Made by a program: the position numbers and the translations under genes
Assembly: GCA_016712745.1 (NCBI GenBank)
Contig: JADJQN010000001.1
Coordinates: 1,302,001-1,366,000 of the forward strand
Direction of reading: 5' to 3'
Origin: Sandaracinaceae bacterium
Lineage (GTDB): Bacteria > Myxococcota_A > Polyangia > Polyangiales > JADJQN01
Length of the DNA stretch: 64,000 nucleotides
Shown: piece by piece, positions 46,649 to 55,346 of the stretch
Numbering within the stretch: position 1 is the stretch's first letter
How the letters are laid out: each line of letters starts with the position of its first letter
The notes under the pieces: generated by a model
What the model was told of the DNA's origin: nothing
Database searches by the model: none
What the model saw: only the letters and a program-made list of their open reading frames with translations

Positions 46649-48488
46649 ACACGGACTTCTCGTCGACGCGTTTGTCTATCTCGCCGCGACAGTTATCTTC
46701 GTTCCAATCGCGAGCCGCCTAAAGCTCGGTTCGGTACTCGGCTATCTGGTGGCCGGCTGCATCATCGGCCCATGGGGCATCAAGCTCGTCGAGAACGTCG
46801 AGTCGATCATGCACTTCGCGGAGTTTGGCGTGGTGCTGATGCTCTTCGTCATCGGCCTCGAGCTCGACCCACGACGTTTGTGGGCCATGCGTCGCGCTGT
46901 GTTCGGCGGCGGCGGGCTTCAGCTTCTCCTTTCGAGCGTGCCCTTGTTTGGCGTTGCGATGCTTCTGGGTTTGCACTGGCAAGCCGCTTTGGTCGCCAGT
47001 CTCTCCCTCGCGCTTTCCTCCACGGCGATCGTCGTGCAGACAATGAACGAACGAAATATCCAGGCGACGCCGGTCGGTCGCACCACCTTTTCGATTCTGC
47101 TCTTCCAGGATATCGCGGCCATTCCACTCATCGGCCTTGTGCCGCTCCTCTCGGATCAAGCGTCGAGCGAAAGCGGCGGCCCCGTTTGGTTGAGCGCACT
47201 CAAGATCATCGCCGCCATCGCGGCGGTTGTCGTCGTCGGGCTCTACGCTACGCGCCCCACCCTGCGCTTCGTCGCCAAGATCGATTCGCGCGAGCTCTTC
47301 ACGGCGTTCACGTTGATGCTGGTGGTTGGCATCGCGCTTTTAATGTCGTTCGTGGGCGTTTCGATGGCACTCGGCGCATTCCTAGCCGGCGTCTTGCTCG
47401 CGAGCTCCGAGTATAAGCACGCGCTCGAAACCGACATCGAACCCTTCAAGGGGCTCTTGATGGGTCTCTTCTTCATCGCGGTCGGCATGTCGATCAATTT
47501 CGGGCTTCTGAGCACGGCACCCTTGTTGGTCTTAGGCCTCTTGGCTGCGGTCGTCGGCTTCAAGCTGGTAATGCTTCGGCTCTTTGCGCCGCTCTTTGGC
47601 GTTTCAAAAGTGCAAGGCATCTTGTTCGGCTCCCTGCTTTCACAAGCCGGTGAGTTTGCATTCGTCGTCTTCGGCGTCGCACGCGAAGCGCGTATTTTGC
47701 CAGGCAACTGGGACGCGATTCTCACGCTAGTCGTTGCCCTCTCGATGGCGACGACGCCGCTCCTGCTCGTGCTTCACGACTTTCTCGCCGCGCGCAAAAC
47801 AACAGCGAGTAAGCGCGAAGCGGACGTTATCGATTCAGAGCTTGCGCCCGTCATCATCGCCGGCTTCGGCCGCTTCGGTCAGATCATCGGACGTCTGCTC
47901 TTCGCGAGCGGTCTGACCGCGACTGTTCTCGATCACGACCCCGATCAGATTGAGCTCTTGAAGCCCTTCGGCTTTCGCGTCTTCTACGGCGATGCCACGC
48001 GCCTCGACCTTCTGCATTCTGCAGGAGCGGGCCGCGCACGCGCCATCGTCGTCGCAGTCGATGGAGTCGATGAGTGCCTTGAAATCGTCGATATCGTACG
48101 CGCGAACTTCCCGGCGCTCACGATTGTAGCCCGCGCCCGCAACGTGACTCACTACATCGAGCTACGTAAGCGCGGCGTCACCATCATCGAGCGCGAAACG
48201 TTCGAAGCGGCGCTCGCGCTTGGTCGCAAGACGCTGGAATCGCTCGGCGTAAGTCCCTACGAGGTGAAGGAGCGCTCCGATCGCTTCCGGCGTCACAACA
48301 TCGCGATGCTCGAAGCAATCCTCCCGCACATGGCCGATGCATCGAAGCGCGTTTCGCTTGCGCGCCAAGCCCGTGAAGAACTCGAAGAGCAGTTTCGTCG
48401 CGAACAACAGCTTCTTGCGCGACCCGAGTCCGCCGGCTGGCGCCTCGATCTCGACGACGCCGATGACAGCGAAGAAGCAGCCGAATAG
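46641..48488 (+). CDS. kefC: Kef-type potassium/proton antiporter (KefB/KefC family)
   Basis: 615 aa, the expected size. Twelve or so membrane helices occupy residues 1-385, with the CPA2 signature region LGYLVAGCIIGPWG and HALETDIEPFKGLLMGLFF. A RCK/TrkA-N domain follows (GFGRFGQIIGRLLFASG at about 407), then GDATRLDLLHSAGAGRA, and a polar C-terminal tail. In E. coli, KefC efflux of K+ is held shut by glutathione and opened by glutathione adducts, protecting against electrophiles. The coupled oxidoreductase gene supports this role. Whether glutathione is the ligand in this organism is unknown. Confidence 0.9.
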   Translation: MAEHGLLVDAFVYLAATVIFVPIASRLKLGSVLGYLVAGCIIGPWGIKLVENVESIMHFAEFGVVLMLFVIGLELDPRRLWAMRRAVFGGGGLQLLLSSVPLFGVAMLLGLHWQAALVASLSLALSSTAIVVQTMNERNIQATPVGRTTFSILLFQDIAAIPLIGLVPLLSDQASSESGGPVWLSALKIIAAIAAVVVVGLYATRPTLRFVAKIDSRELFTAFTLMLVVGIALLMSFVGVSMALGAFLAGVLLASSEYKHALETDIEPFKGLLMGLFFIAVGMSINFGLLSTAPLLVLGLLAAVVGFKLVMLRLFAPLFGVSKVQGILFGSLLSQAGEFAFVVFGVAREARILPGNWDAILTLVVALSMATTPLLLVLHDFLAARKTTASKREADVIDSELAPVIIAGFGRFGQIIGRLLFASGLTATVLDHDPDQIELLKPFGFRVFYGDATRLDLLHSAGAGRARAIVVAVDGVDECLEIVDIVRANFPALTIVARARNVTHYIELRKRGVTIIERETFEAALALGRKTLESLGVSPYEVKERSDRFRRHNIAMLEAILPHMADASKRVSLARQAREELEEQFRREQQLLARPESAGWRLDLDDADDSEEAAE

Positions 48489-48625
48489 CGCGCCGTCGCG
48501 TCACAGCCCCTAGCTAAGAGCTCGGGCGCGGCACAACCTGGCACGCGCATGTTCCTGCATTTAGCGCTACATCTCGATACGACGAGCGGAATATCTCCGG
48601 CATGAGCTTTGCTCTTGGTGCGTGC

Positions 48626-49387
48626 ATGCAATTCCACGCACGCACCCTTGGCTCACTGACTCTGGCGCAGCTGGCACTCGCCGCATGCGCATTCTCGCAT
48701 GAGAGCCGCGACGTCGTCGCGTCTACGGATGCTGGCTACGACAGCGGTAGGCCGTCCGGCTTCGACGCGGGTCCTTCGTGCCCGGCGCCGCCATTCGGCT
48801 ACCCCACGGCCCTCACTCCGCGCCTCGACGCCGGCGAGTACGCCGCGACGATAGCCGCGGTGGATGCGAGAGGAATCACTTTCGCGGTTATCGGCGGAAG
48901 CGAGCATCGACTGAACTGGCCGAGCGCGGACACTCTTCGATATGTCTCCGTCGGCGCCACTACGCAGATTTCCATTTCATCGTTGCCGCAATTCGAGCGA
49001 CTCCGCCTCACGGCCGGTACCGGGATGTGGGATCTGCTTTTCTACAGCGATAGCGCATTCGTGCGGAGCTCCGACGACCCGGTGGTAATACCCGACACCG
49101 ACATTGAAGTGACACTCGCCGAGCACTGCAGCTTCCCCACGTCGTGCAATGGACACGCGGCGACTGGCACCGTCTATGACGCCGTAGTGCAACATGGCGG
49201 CGAGTCGACCGTCGTTGCAGCCGGGTCTAGCATTCCGAACGACTGCTTGTACGGGGAAATCCACTTTGCAGGCGCGGCGCAGTTTCCTGGCTGCCACGAG
49301 ACAACGCCAGACGGTTTCTCAACAATCACCGAGGCCGCATTCTTCTCAAGCTTCACGTACGGCTGCTTTCACTACTTCGACGACTGA
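48626..49387 (+). CDS. Lipoprotein of unknown function
   Basis: ATG 48626 gives a lipoprotein leader (LALAAC); an upstream ATG at 48602 is in frame but would lengthen the leader. 253 aa. A short DAGYDSG linker is followed by CPAPPFGYPT and a beta-rich domain (residues about 70-175) with ITFAVIGGSEHRLNWPS and MWDLLFYSDSAFV. The C-terminal part has Cys residues spaced for two disulfides (EHCSFPTSC, NDC..GCHE). No family recognised. The stop codon is followed within 7 nt by the long inverted repeat at 49394. Confidence 0.65.
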   Translation: MQFHARTLGSLTLAQLALAACAFSHESRDVVASTDAGYDSGRPSGFDAGPSCPAPPFGYPTALTPRLDAGEYAATIAAVDARGITFAVIGGSEHRLNWPSADTLRYVSVGATTQISISSLPQFERLRLTAGTGMWDLLFYSDSAFVRSSDDPVVIPDTDIEVTLAEHCSFPTSCNGHAATGTVYDAVVQHGGESTVVAAGSSIPNDCLYGEIHFAGAAQFPGCHETTPDGFSTITEAAFFSSFTYGCFHYFDD

Positions 49388-49393
49388 AACCCT

Positions 49394-49932
49394 GAACGAA
49401 ACTCTACGGCCCGGAATCGTGTGTCCCTTCCCAGTCGCGAAAGGCATGCGTGCTTCTGAAGCGAAAAGCTACGCGACGGTGCCGTGTAGCCTTTCCCCCT
49501 CGCGAAAGGCATGCGTGCGGCACTCGCAACGACCACTCCTAGACTTCGAGTAGCGACCATCTTCGCACCGTGCAGCCTGTAGTCCGCATTATCGTTGCTC
49601 GCGCCGTACGCGGTCCCAGCTCGCGGGGAAAGACTACACGGCCCCGCCGCTAGTTTCTTCGTAGTTTCGCCAAAGGCATGAAGAGTCGCTCGACGCCTTT
49701 CGCATCGCATCCGCCTTCGCGACTGCCAATGAAGAAACTAGGCACGGAATCGTGTGTTCCTTCCTCCCGAGCTGGGACCGCGTACGGCGCGAGAACGAGC
49801 AAGTCGGACAACACGCTGTACGGCGGGACTCAAGTTCGCGCGTGAAGAAAAGTATTGGCGAGGGCGAGTGCCGCACGCATGCCTTTCGCGAGGAGGAAGG
49901 GACACACGATTCCGGGCCGTAGAGTTTCGTTC
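49394..49932. repeat. Mosaic inverted-repeat region between two genes
   Basis: The outer arms 49394-49453 and 49873-49932 are inverted copies matching at 57 of 60 positions. Inside, 49598-49623 and 49768-49793 are a perfect 26-bp inverted pair. Shorter copies of the same vocabulary recur: GAATCGTGTGT (49414, 49747) and TCGCGAAAGGCATGCGTGC (49435, 49500, and inverted at 49873). No credible protein is encoded in any frame of this 586-nt gap. Confidence 0.85.
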
Positions 49933-49958
49933 TTCAACTTAGCGTGCGGCAACCGGTC

Positions 49959-49970
49959 GGGGGGGGGGGG
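49959..49970 (+). repeat. G12 homopolymer
   Basis: Twelve consecutive G between the repeat region and the stop codon (49974-49976) of the minus-strand lipoprotein. It lies outside any reading frame. Such tracts slip during replication and in sequencing, so its length should be treated as approximate. Confidence 0.8.
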
Positions 49971-49973
49971 CGA

Positions 49974-50435
49974 TCAAGGTCCGATGATCTGTTCCGCCGA
50001 ACGTATCGACGGGATGTTGAGCGAAACGCGCCAGTGTCCATCCTCGAGTGTCATCGGAACGTGAGCATTCTCGCTTGAGCCTTCTGCTTGCACAGTGACG
50101 GTGGCATGCGCGCCGTTGATATGCTCCGTCATACCAACGCCGCGCGCCGGGACGAAGCGAAGTTGGAAGCGACCACGCACGAGCATGTCCCACGGCTGAA
50201 ACTCTCGGCCCATCGCAAGAGCGCCCGCAAGCTGCGCACGCTCGGCCAACTGGTTTCGCGCGGCGGCGTCCAGAAGATCATACGCGTCGTGCAGACCTTC
50301 GGGGTCGTAAGCTCCGCGCTGCATCGCCCCGATGAATAGGCGCAGCGCGCCCGATGGGGTTTTGTCGGTTGCTTTGGTCGCGCAGGAGCTGCACACGACG
50401 ACAACCACCACCAGGCTGAGAAACACGCGAAGCAT
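49974..50435 (-). CDS. Small lipoprotein of unknown function
   Basis: ATG 50435 starts a leader with a very hydrophobic core (LSLVVVVVVCSSC), giving lipobox CSSC. 153 aa. The mature part begins with a helical segment (TPSGALRLFIGAMQRGAYD..DAYDLLDAAARNQLAERA). It ends in a beta-rich half (MLVRGRFQLRF, ATVTVQAEG, GHWRVSLNIPS). The overall layout of helix then curved sheet recalls NTF2-like/DUF4878 lipoproteins, but the match is weak. It diverges from the E1 alpha gene. Confidence 0.65.
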   Translation of the reverse strand: MLRVFLSLVVVVVVCSSCATKATDKTPSGALRLFIGAMQRGAYDPEGLHDAYDLLDAAARNQLAERAQLAGALAMGREFQPWDMLVRGRFQLRFVPARGVGMTEHINGAHATVTVQAEGSSENAHVPMTLEDGHWRVSLNIPSIRSAEQIIGP

Positions 50436-50557
50436 GGGCGGGCGCCATTGTGTGCCGAGCCCCAGCAGAATCAATCCCCGACCGTGCGTTTGAGGGCGAT
50501 TTCGTAGGCGAAATTATTCAAATGCGCGCGTGCGCGGCGTAGTACGATGCCGCCGCC

Positions 50558-51682
50558 ATGGGGCCCATCGCCGAAGACGACCCAACACTTGGATTGTTCC
50601 GCGTTCTGCGCGACGACGGCACAGCCGATCCGAGTGCGGATCCGTTCCTGCCCGAGGCTCAGCTGCTCGGCATGTTCACCGAGATGCTGAAGATTCGCAT
50701 GATCGATCAGCGCATGCTGATGCGTCAGCGTCAGGGCAAGATCGGCTTCTACGGAACGATCACTGGCCAGGAAGCGACGCCCATCGCGACAGCATTCGCG
50801 ACGCAGAAGGAAGATTGGATCTTTCCGGCACTGCGCGAGAGCTCAATCATGCTCGCGCGTGGCTTTCCCCTCGTGACTTGGCTTGCGCAAGTTTACGGAA
50901 ACGCGGGTGACGTTCTCAAGGGACGTCAAATGCCAAGTCACATGTCCGGTCGCAGCGTCAATCAGGTCTCGTGGTCGTCGTGCATCGGTCCTCAGATCCC
51001 GCAGGCAGTCGGCGCGGCGTGGGCGGCTAAGCTGCGCAAAGATCCCGTCGTCACGATTGGCTTCATGGGCGACGGCGCCACGAGCGAACCCGACTTCCAC
51101 TGCGCGATGAACTTTGCGGGCGTCTATCGCGTGCCGTGCGTGATGATCTGCCAGAACAATCACTGGTCGATCAGCGTACCTACGGCGCGTCAAACCGCTT
51201 CGCAAACCATCGCAGTCAAAGCCCACGCGTACGGCCTTCGCGGCATTCGCGTGGATGGAAACGACATCCTTGCGCTCTACCGCGTCATCAAAGACGCGGT
51301 TGATCGCGCGCGGGCTGGCGAAGGCGCGACCTTCATCGAAGCCCTCACCTATCGCATCGGCCCGCACAGCTCCTCCGATGATCCGACGCGCTATCGCAGC
51401 GAAGAGGAAGTCGAAACCTGGCGCAAGCGCGATCCGATCAAACGGTTCGAGAACTACCTGCGCAACGCCACTCTTCTTGACGATGCTCGCCTTGCCGAGA
51501 TCGAGAAGGGAATCGACGCGCAGATCTCGGCCGCGATTGTCGAGGTCGAGAAGTTTCCGCTTCCGGCACGTGAGACCTTGTTCACCGACGTATTCGCGCA
51601 GACGCCCCGGCATTTGCGCGAGCAACAAGAAGAGCTTCAAAAACTTCCCCCCGCCCCTAGCGAACATGGCGGCGGGCACTAG
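50558..51682 (+). CDS. 2-oxoacid dehydrogenase E1 component, alpha subunit
   Basis: 374 aa. The thiamine-diphosphate motif is intact: GDGATSEPDFHCAMNFAG...CQNN. The conserved IPQAVGAAWAAK and phosphorylation-loop text YRIGPHSSSDDPTRYR are nearer to branched-chain 2-oxoacid than to pyruvate dehydrogenase E1 alpha. It would decarboxylate a 2-oxoacid and pass the acyl group to lipoyl-E2. The E1 beta and E2 genes are not next to it; instead lipoamide dehydrogenase (E3) and LipB follow on the same strand. Substrate preference cannot be settled from sequence alone. Confidence 0.87.
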   Translation: MGPIAEDDPTLGLFRVLRDDGTADPSADPFLPEAQLLGMFTEMLKIRMIDQRMLMRQRQGKIGFYGTITGQEATPIATAFATQKEDWIFPALRESSIMLARGFPLVTWLAQVYGNAGDVLKGRQMPSHMSGRSVNQVSWSSCIGPQIPQAVGAAWAAKLRKDPVVTIGFMGDGATSEPDFHCAMNFAGVYRVPCVMICQNNHWSISVPTARQTASQTIAVKAHAYGLRGIRVDGNDILALYRVIKDAVDRARAGEGATFIEALTYRIGPHSSSDDPTRYRSEEEVETWRKRDPIKRFENYLRNATLLDDARLAEIEKGIDAQISAAIVEVEKFPLPARETLFTDVFAQTPRHLREQQEELQKLPPAPSEHGGGH

Positions 51683-51705
51683 ATAGCTGAGGAGAGCACA
51701 CGAGT

Positions 51706-53115
51706 ATGGCGAACAAATCTTTCGACGCGATTGTGATTGGCGGCGGCCCCGGTGGTTATGTCGCGGCGATCCGACTTGGACAACTGAAGCAGAAGGTGCT
51801 CGTCGTCGAAAAAGAATACATGGGCGGCGTGTGTCTGAATTGGGGATGCATTCCCTCGAAGGCACTCATCGCTGCAGCCAATCTCGTTGAAAAGGCGAAG
51901 CACGCCGACACGATGGGTATCTCGTTCGGCGAGGTCAAAGTCGACGTCACGAAGATGCAGGCCTGGAAGGGCACGATCGTCAATAAGCTCACGAGCGGCG
52001 TCCGTTCCCTTGTGAAAGGCTCGGGCGGCGAAATCGTGATGGGCACGGCTTCGTTCAAGACCGCCAATAGCATCGAAGTGAAAACGGAGACCGGAGCGGT
52101 CGAAGTCTTCGAAGCGAAGAAGGGCATCATTGTCGCGACGGGTGCTACGCCCATCGCGATTCCGGGCCTCACCACCGACGGCAAGACCGTCATCACGGCG
52201 CGCGAAGCGGTGAGTCTCACCGAAGTTCCCAAGACTATGGTCGTCATCGGTGGTGGTGTGATCGGCCTCGAGCTTGGAATGGTCTATCAAAAGCTCGGCA
52301 CCAAGATCATCGTCGTTGAGCTAGCCGAACAGCTCTTGCCCGGCGTCGATATCGACATCGTGAAGGTCGTCGAGAAGGCGCTCGTAAAGGCCGGCGGCGA
52401 AGTTCTCTTGAAGGCGAAGGCAGCTGGCCTCACCGTCAAAGGATCGACCGCGACGGTCACCGTCGAACAAGATGGCAAGAAGCGCGACATCGAGTGCGAC
52501 AAGGTGCTGGTGGCGGTTGGGTTCAAGCCGAACAGCGCGAACCTCGGTCTTGAGAAGGTCGGCGTGAAGCTTGATCAACGTGGTCACATAACCACCAACG
52601 AAAAGCTCCAGTCCAATGTGCCAAGCATCTACGCGATTGGTGACGTGAGCGGCGCCCCCTATCTCGCTCACAAAGCGAGCAAGGAAGGCGAAATCGCCGC
52701 CGAAGTCATCGCGGGCCACAAGGCCATTCGTGATTGGCGCGCAATGCCCGCTGCCATCTTCACCGAGCCGGAGGTTGCGACCGTCGGCATGTCGGAGAAG
52801 CAGTGCAAAGACGCAGGACGCGCCGTGAAGATCGGCAAATTCCCATTCTCCGTCAGCGGGCGCGCCATGGCGGTGTCAGCGACCGACGGTTTCGTGAAGG
52901 TCATCGCCGACGAGAAGACGCACGAAGTTTTGGGCGTGGGTATCGTCGGGCCAGAGGCAAGCGACCTCATCAGCGAAGCCGCACTCGCCATCGAGATGGC
53001 CGCCTTCACCGAAGACGTTGCTCTGACCGTTCATCCGCACCCCACGCTTGGCGAGAGCGTGATGGAAGCGTTCAAGCACGCGCTTGGCGAAGCCATTCAC
53101 ATCGCCAACCGCTAA
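51706..53115 (+). CDS. lpdA: Dihydrolipoamide dehydrogenase (E3)
   Basis: 469 aa flavoenzyme that reoxidises dihydrolipoyl groups of 2-oxoacid dehydrogenase complexes with NAD+. It has an FAD-binding GGGPGG at 12-17, redox-active Cys43 and Cys48 in GVCLNWGCIPSK, and the NAD-binding GGGVIGLELG. The second FAD motif is SIYAIGDV, and the catalytic dyad lies in HPHPTLGE near the C-terminus. An AGGAGAG site precedes the ATG. It sits 23 nt after the E1 alpha gene and 20 nt before lipB, so one transcript is likely. The lipoyl E2 subunits it serves must be encoded elsewhere. Confidence 0.95.
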   Translation: MANKSFDAIVIGGGPGGYVAAIRLGQLKQKVLVVEKEYMGGVCLNWGCIPSKALIAAANLVEKAKHADTMGISFGEVKVDVTKMQAWKGTIVNKLTSGVRSLVKGSGGEIVMGTASFKTANSIEVKTETGAVEVFEAKKGIIVATGATPIAIPGLTTDGKTVITAREAVSLTEVPKTMVVIGGGVIGLELGMVYQKLGTKIIVVELAEQLLPGVDIDIVKVVEKALVKAGGEVLLKAKAAGLTVKGSTATVTVEQDGKKRDIECDKVLVAVGFKPNSANLGLEKVGVKLDQRGHITTNEKLQSNVPSIYAIGDVSGAPYLAHKASKEGEIAAEVIAGHKAIRDWRAMPAAIFTEPEVATVGMSEKQCKDAGRAVKIGKFPFSVSGRAMAVSATDGFVKVIADEKTHEVLGVGIVGPEASDLISEAALAIEMAAFTEDVALTVHPHPTLGESVMEAFKHALGEAIHIANR

Positions 53116-53135
53116 CCGTTTCGCGAAAGAGTTGT

Positions 53136-53834
53136 ATGCAGCGTCGTCTCCACACCTATCGGCTCGGCAAGATTCGCTACGACGAATGTCATGCGCTTCA
53201 AGACGAGCTGCGGGAGGCGCGCACGCGCGGCGAGATTGGCGACACGCTGCTGCTTCTCGAGCACGACCCGGTAATTACATTGGGTCGAGCTGCGAAGGCG
53301 CAGAATGTTTTGCTCACGAAGGAGATGCTCGCTGCGCGTGGTGTGGATCTGCACGAGATCGGCCGCGGCGGCGATGTGACCTATCACGGCCCGGGCCAGC
53401 TTGTGATGTACCCCATCGTGAGCCTCGACCCCGACCGGCGTGATGTGCGCCGTTATGTGCGCGAGCTAGAAGAGACGATGATTCGTACGGCGTCGGATTT
53501 TGGTGTCACTGCCGGACGCGTGGATGGCTTGAACGGCGCGTGGGTCGACGGCGCGCGCAAGCTGGGCGCGGTCGGCGTACGCATTAGCCGATGGGTCACG
53601 ATGCACGGGCTCGCGCTCAACGTCACGACAAACCTCTCGCATTTCAGCTTCATCGTGCCGTGCGGCATCACCGACAAAGCCGTGACATCGCTTTTGCAGG
53701 AAACGCAGCGCGAGATTCCTATGCGCGACGTTGAAGACGTCGCGGCGAACCACTTCGCCTCACTGTTCGACGCGGAAATCATCTGGGAACCAGGCCGTCC
53801 GCAGCTCCCCCTCACCGCAACCCCCTCCCCATAA
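53136..53834 (+). CDS. lipB: Lipoyl(octanoyl) transferase
   Basis: 232 aa from ATG 53136; the open frame upstream overlaps lpdA. It transfers octanoyl from acyl-carrier protein to lipoyl domains, the first step of lipoate assembly. Diagnostic text: GRGGDVTYHGPGQLVMYP (residues 76-93), catalytic Lys142 in GARKLGAVGVRI and catalytic Cys176 in IVPCGITDK. It serves the same complexes as its neighbours E1 alpha and E3. Its stop codon is the beginning of the inverted repeat at 53833-53893. Confidence 0.94.
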   Translation: MQRRLHTYRLGKIRYDECHALQDELREARTRGEIGDTLLLLEHDPVITLGRAAKAQNVLLTKEMLAARGVDLHEIGRGGDVTYHGPGQLVMYPIVSLDPDRRDVRRYVRELEETMIRTASDFGVTAGRVDGLNGAWVDGARKLGAVGVRISRWVTMHGLALNVTTNLSHFSFIVPCGITDKAVTSLLQETQREIPMRDVEDVAANHFASLFDAEIIWEPGRPQLPLTATPSP

Positions 53835-53893
53835 AAGGGGACGTTCCCCTTTTTCGCAAGGTTCGCGTCCGAAAAAGGGGAACGTCCCCTTTT
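53833..53893. terminator. Large perfect inverted repeat, probable bidirectional terminator
   Basis: Two 22-nt arms, 53833-53854 and 53872-53893, are perfect reverse complements around a 17-nt loop. Each arm is itself nearly palindromic (AAAAGGGGA-CG-TTCCCCTTTT). The stem is bounded by A and T runs on both sides and lies between converging genes (lipB and the minus-strand kyn operon). It also resembles dispersed REP-type repeats found in many genomes; both readings may be true. Confidence 0.7.
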
Positions 53894-53903
53894 GGCTGGT
53901 GGA

Positions 53904-54149
53904 CTAGAAGCGCTTGGAGAAGAGGTCGCGTGCGTTCTGGGCGATGAAGCCGCTCAGGCCGCGGCCATCGCGAGCTAGGTTCTTCATCTGCTCGACGCGT
54001 TCTTGGCCCGCGCTGCGGTAGGTGTAGACGTAACGGCGCCCGTCTAGAAACGCGACTGAGATGGATCGGGGTCTGATGTCGTAGGCGACGACGCCTGATT
54101 CCCCACTCAGGTTTCTGTGCGAGCACGGCCAAGCCCGCAAACCACGCAC
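53904..54149 (-). CDS. Small KTSC-like protein
   Basis: 81 aa from GTG 54149 (AAGGG lies 5-10 nt upstream); a shorter start cannot be excluded, since the first 18 residues look unlike the rest. The core VAYDIRPRSISVAFLDGRRYVYTYRSAG...MKNLARDGRGLSGFI resembles a KTSC-type small beta domain (a beta hairpin of aromatic residues followed by two helices). Last gene of the kyn operon, 26 nt after kynU. Function unknown; no catalytic residues are suggested. Confidence 0.55.
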   Translation of the reverse strand: MRGLRAWPCSHRNLSGESGVVAYDIRPRSISVAFLDGRRYVYTYRSAGQERVEQMKNLARDGRGLSGFIAQNARDLFSKRF

Positions 54150-54175
54150 GCTTGCCCTTTAGCGGCACGTGCACA

Positions 54176-55339
54176 TCAGCGTGTTGTTCGAATGCGGTCC
54201 ACGGCCTCGACGAAGCGCAAGACCTCTTCGTCCGTTGTATAGAAGTGTGGACTCGCGCGGATACCGCAACCCGGTCGCCAATCGCAGAAGAAGCGCTCCC
54301 GATTCAACTGCTTCGCGACTTCGTCGGATCCTGCAAAGTCGAAGCAAATGGTTCCGCCGCGAGCGACGTCGTCGTGCGGCGTGTTGATCTTGAAGCCGCG
54401 CTGCTCGGCGAGGCCGCGCAGCATCGTCGTCTGTCGCAAGGACTTCGCGCGAACCGCGTCGTGCGAGAGACCCGCGACGATCTCCCAGCCGGCCAGCGCA
54501 GAATACAATGCGGGAATGGCGGGCGTGCCTCCCACCATGCGCCACATGTCACTGGCGTAGCGCATCTCCCCCATGTCGAACGCGAAGGGCTCCGCATGTC
54601 CAAACCAGCCGGTGTCGATGGGCTTCATCATGGGAAGCAAATCGGGTCGAACGTAGAGATAAGCTGCGCCCGGCCCACCGCATGCCCACTTCACACTACC
54701 GCCGCACGCGAAGTCGACGTTCCACTCTTTCAATGCCAGCGGGATCGTCGCAGCGCTCTGATAGCAGTCGGCCAGAACGTAAGCGCCGACTTCATGGGCG
54801 CGCTTGATGATCGCCTTCAGGTCTTGCAGCGTGCTCGAACGAAAAAGCACATGGCTGAGCGGAACGATCAGCGTTTCTTCGTCGATAGCGTCGAAAAGCC
54901 GTTCGAGAGGGAGCGTCATCCCATCGTCGCTCTTCAGAATAATTACGCGAGCCCCGCGGCGCGCCTGCGCTTGCCACACGTAGTGCACCGTCGAGAACTC
55001 GAGCTCGGAGTAAACGACTTTGTTGCGCTTCTGACTCCAGTCGAAGCAGGAGGCGACGACTGCCTGCACAGTGCTCACGTTCTGATTCATGATCACAGTG
55101 CCAGGGTCGACGCCCAAAACCTTCGCGACAAGATTGCCAAGCGTCTTCATCTGAGGAAGCCAGTGATTGCTCCACGCCTCGATCGAGTCCGTCTCCCACA
55201 TATCGAGGAAGTTCTTCGTGTGCTCGCGAGCCTTCCTCGGCATCGCACCAAGCGAATGACTGATCAGGTGCACGGAGTTCTGTAGCGTTGGAAATTCCGC
55301 ACGGGTATCGAGCAGACGCTGTTCGTCAAGTTGAGACAT
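54176..55339 (-). CDS. kynU: Kynureninase
   Basis: PLP enzyme that cleaves kynurenine to anthranilate and alanine. 387 aa from ATG 55339, seven bases after the stop of the dioxygenase gene. Fold-type I features: LADCYQSAA (Asp191 for the pyridine nitrogen), the Schiff-base Lys217 in GGSVKWACGGPG (the kynureninase-like K-x-x-x-GGPG form), and GWFGHAEPF...GGTPAIPAL. The N-terminal FPTLQNSVHLISHSLG also fits. It follows the tryptophan dioxygenase gene directly and is the third step of the inferred pathway from tryptophan. Confidence 0.85.
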   Translation of the reverse strand: MSQLDEQRLLDTRAEFPTLQNSVHLISHSLGAMPRKAREHTKNFLDMWETDSIEAWSNHWLPQMKTLGNLVAKVLGVDPGTVIMNQNVSTVQAVVASCFDWSQKRNKVVYSELEFSTVHYVWQAQARRGARVIILKSDDGMTLPLERLFDAIDEETLIVPLSHVLFRSSTLQDLKAIIKRAHEVGAYVLADCYQSAATIPLALKEWNVDFACGGSVKWACGGPGAAYLYVRPDLLPMMKPIDTGWFGHAEPFAFDMGEMRYASDMWRMVGGTPAIPALYSALAGWEIVAGLSHDAVRAKSLRQTTMLRGLAEQRGFKINTPHDDVARGGTICFDFAGSDEVAKQLNRERFFCDWRPGCGIRASPHFYTTDEEVLRFVEAVDRIRTTR

Positions 55340-55346
55340 GCTTAGC

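Noticed and set aside
50129..50339. Small open frames on both strands within the lipoprotein at 49974-50435
   Set aside because: Shadows of the lipoprotein gene; no signal or domain.
54152..55285. 377-aa open frame antisense to kynureninase
   Set aside because: Entirely overlaps kynU, whose motifs are clear; composition (His/Arg-rich) is that of a shadow frame.
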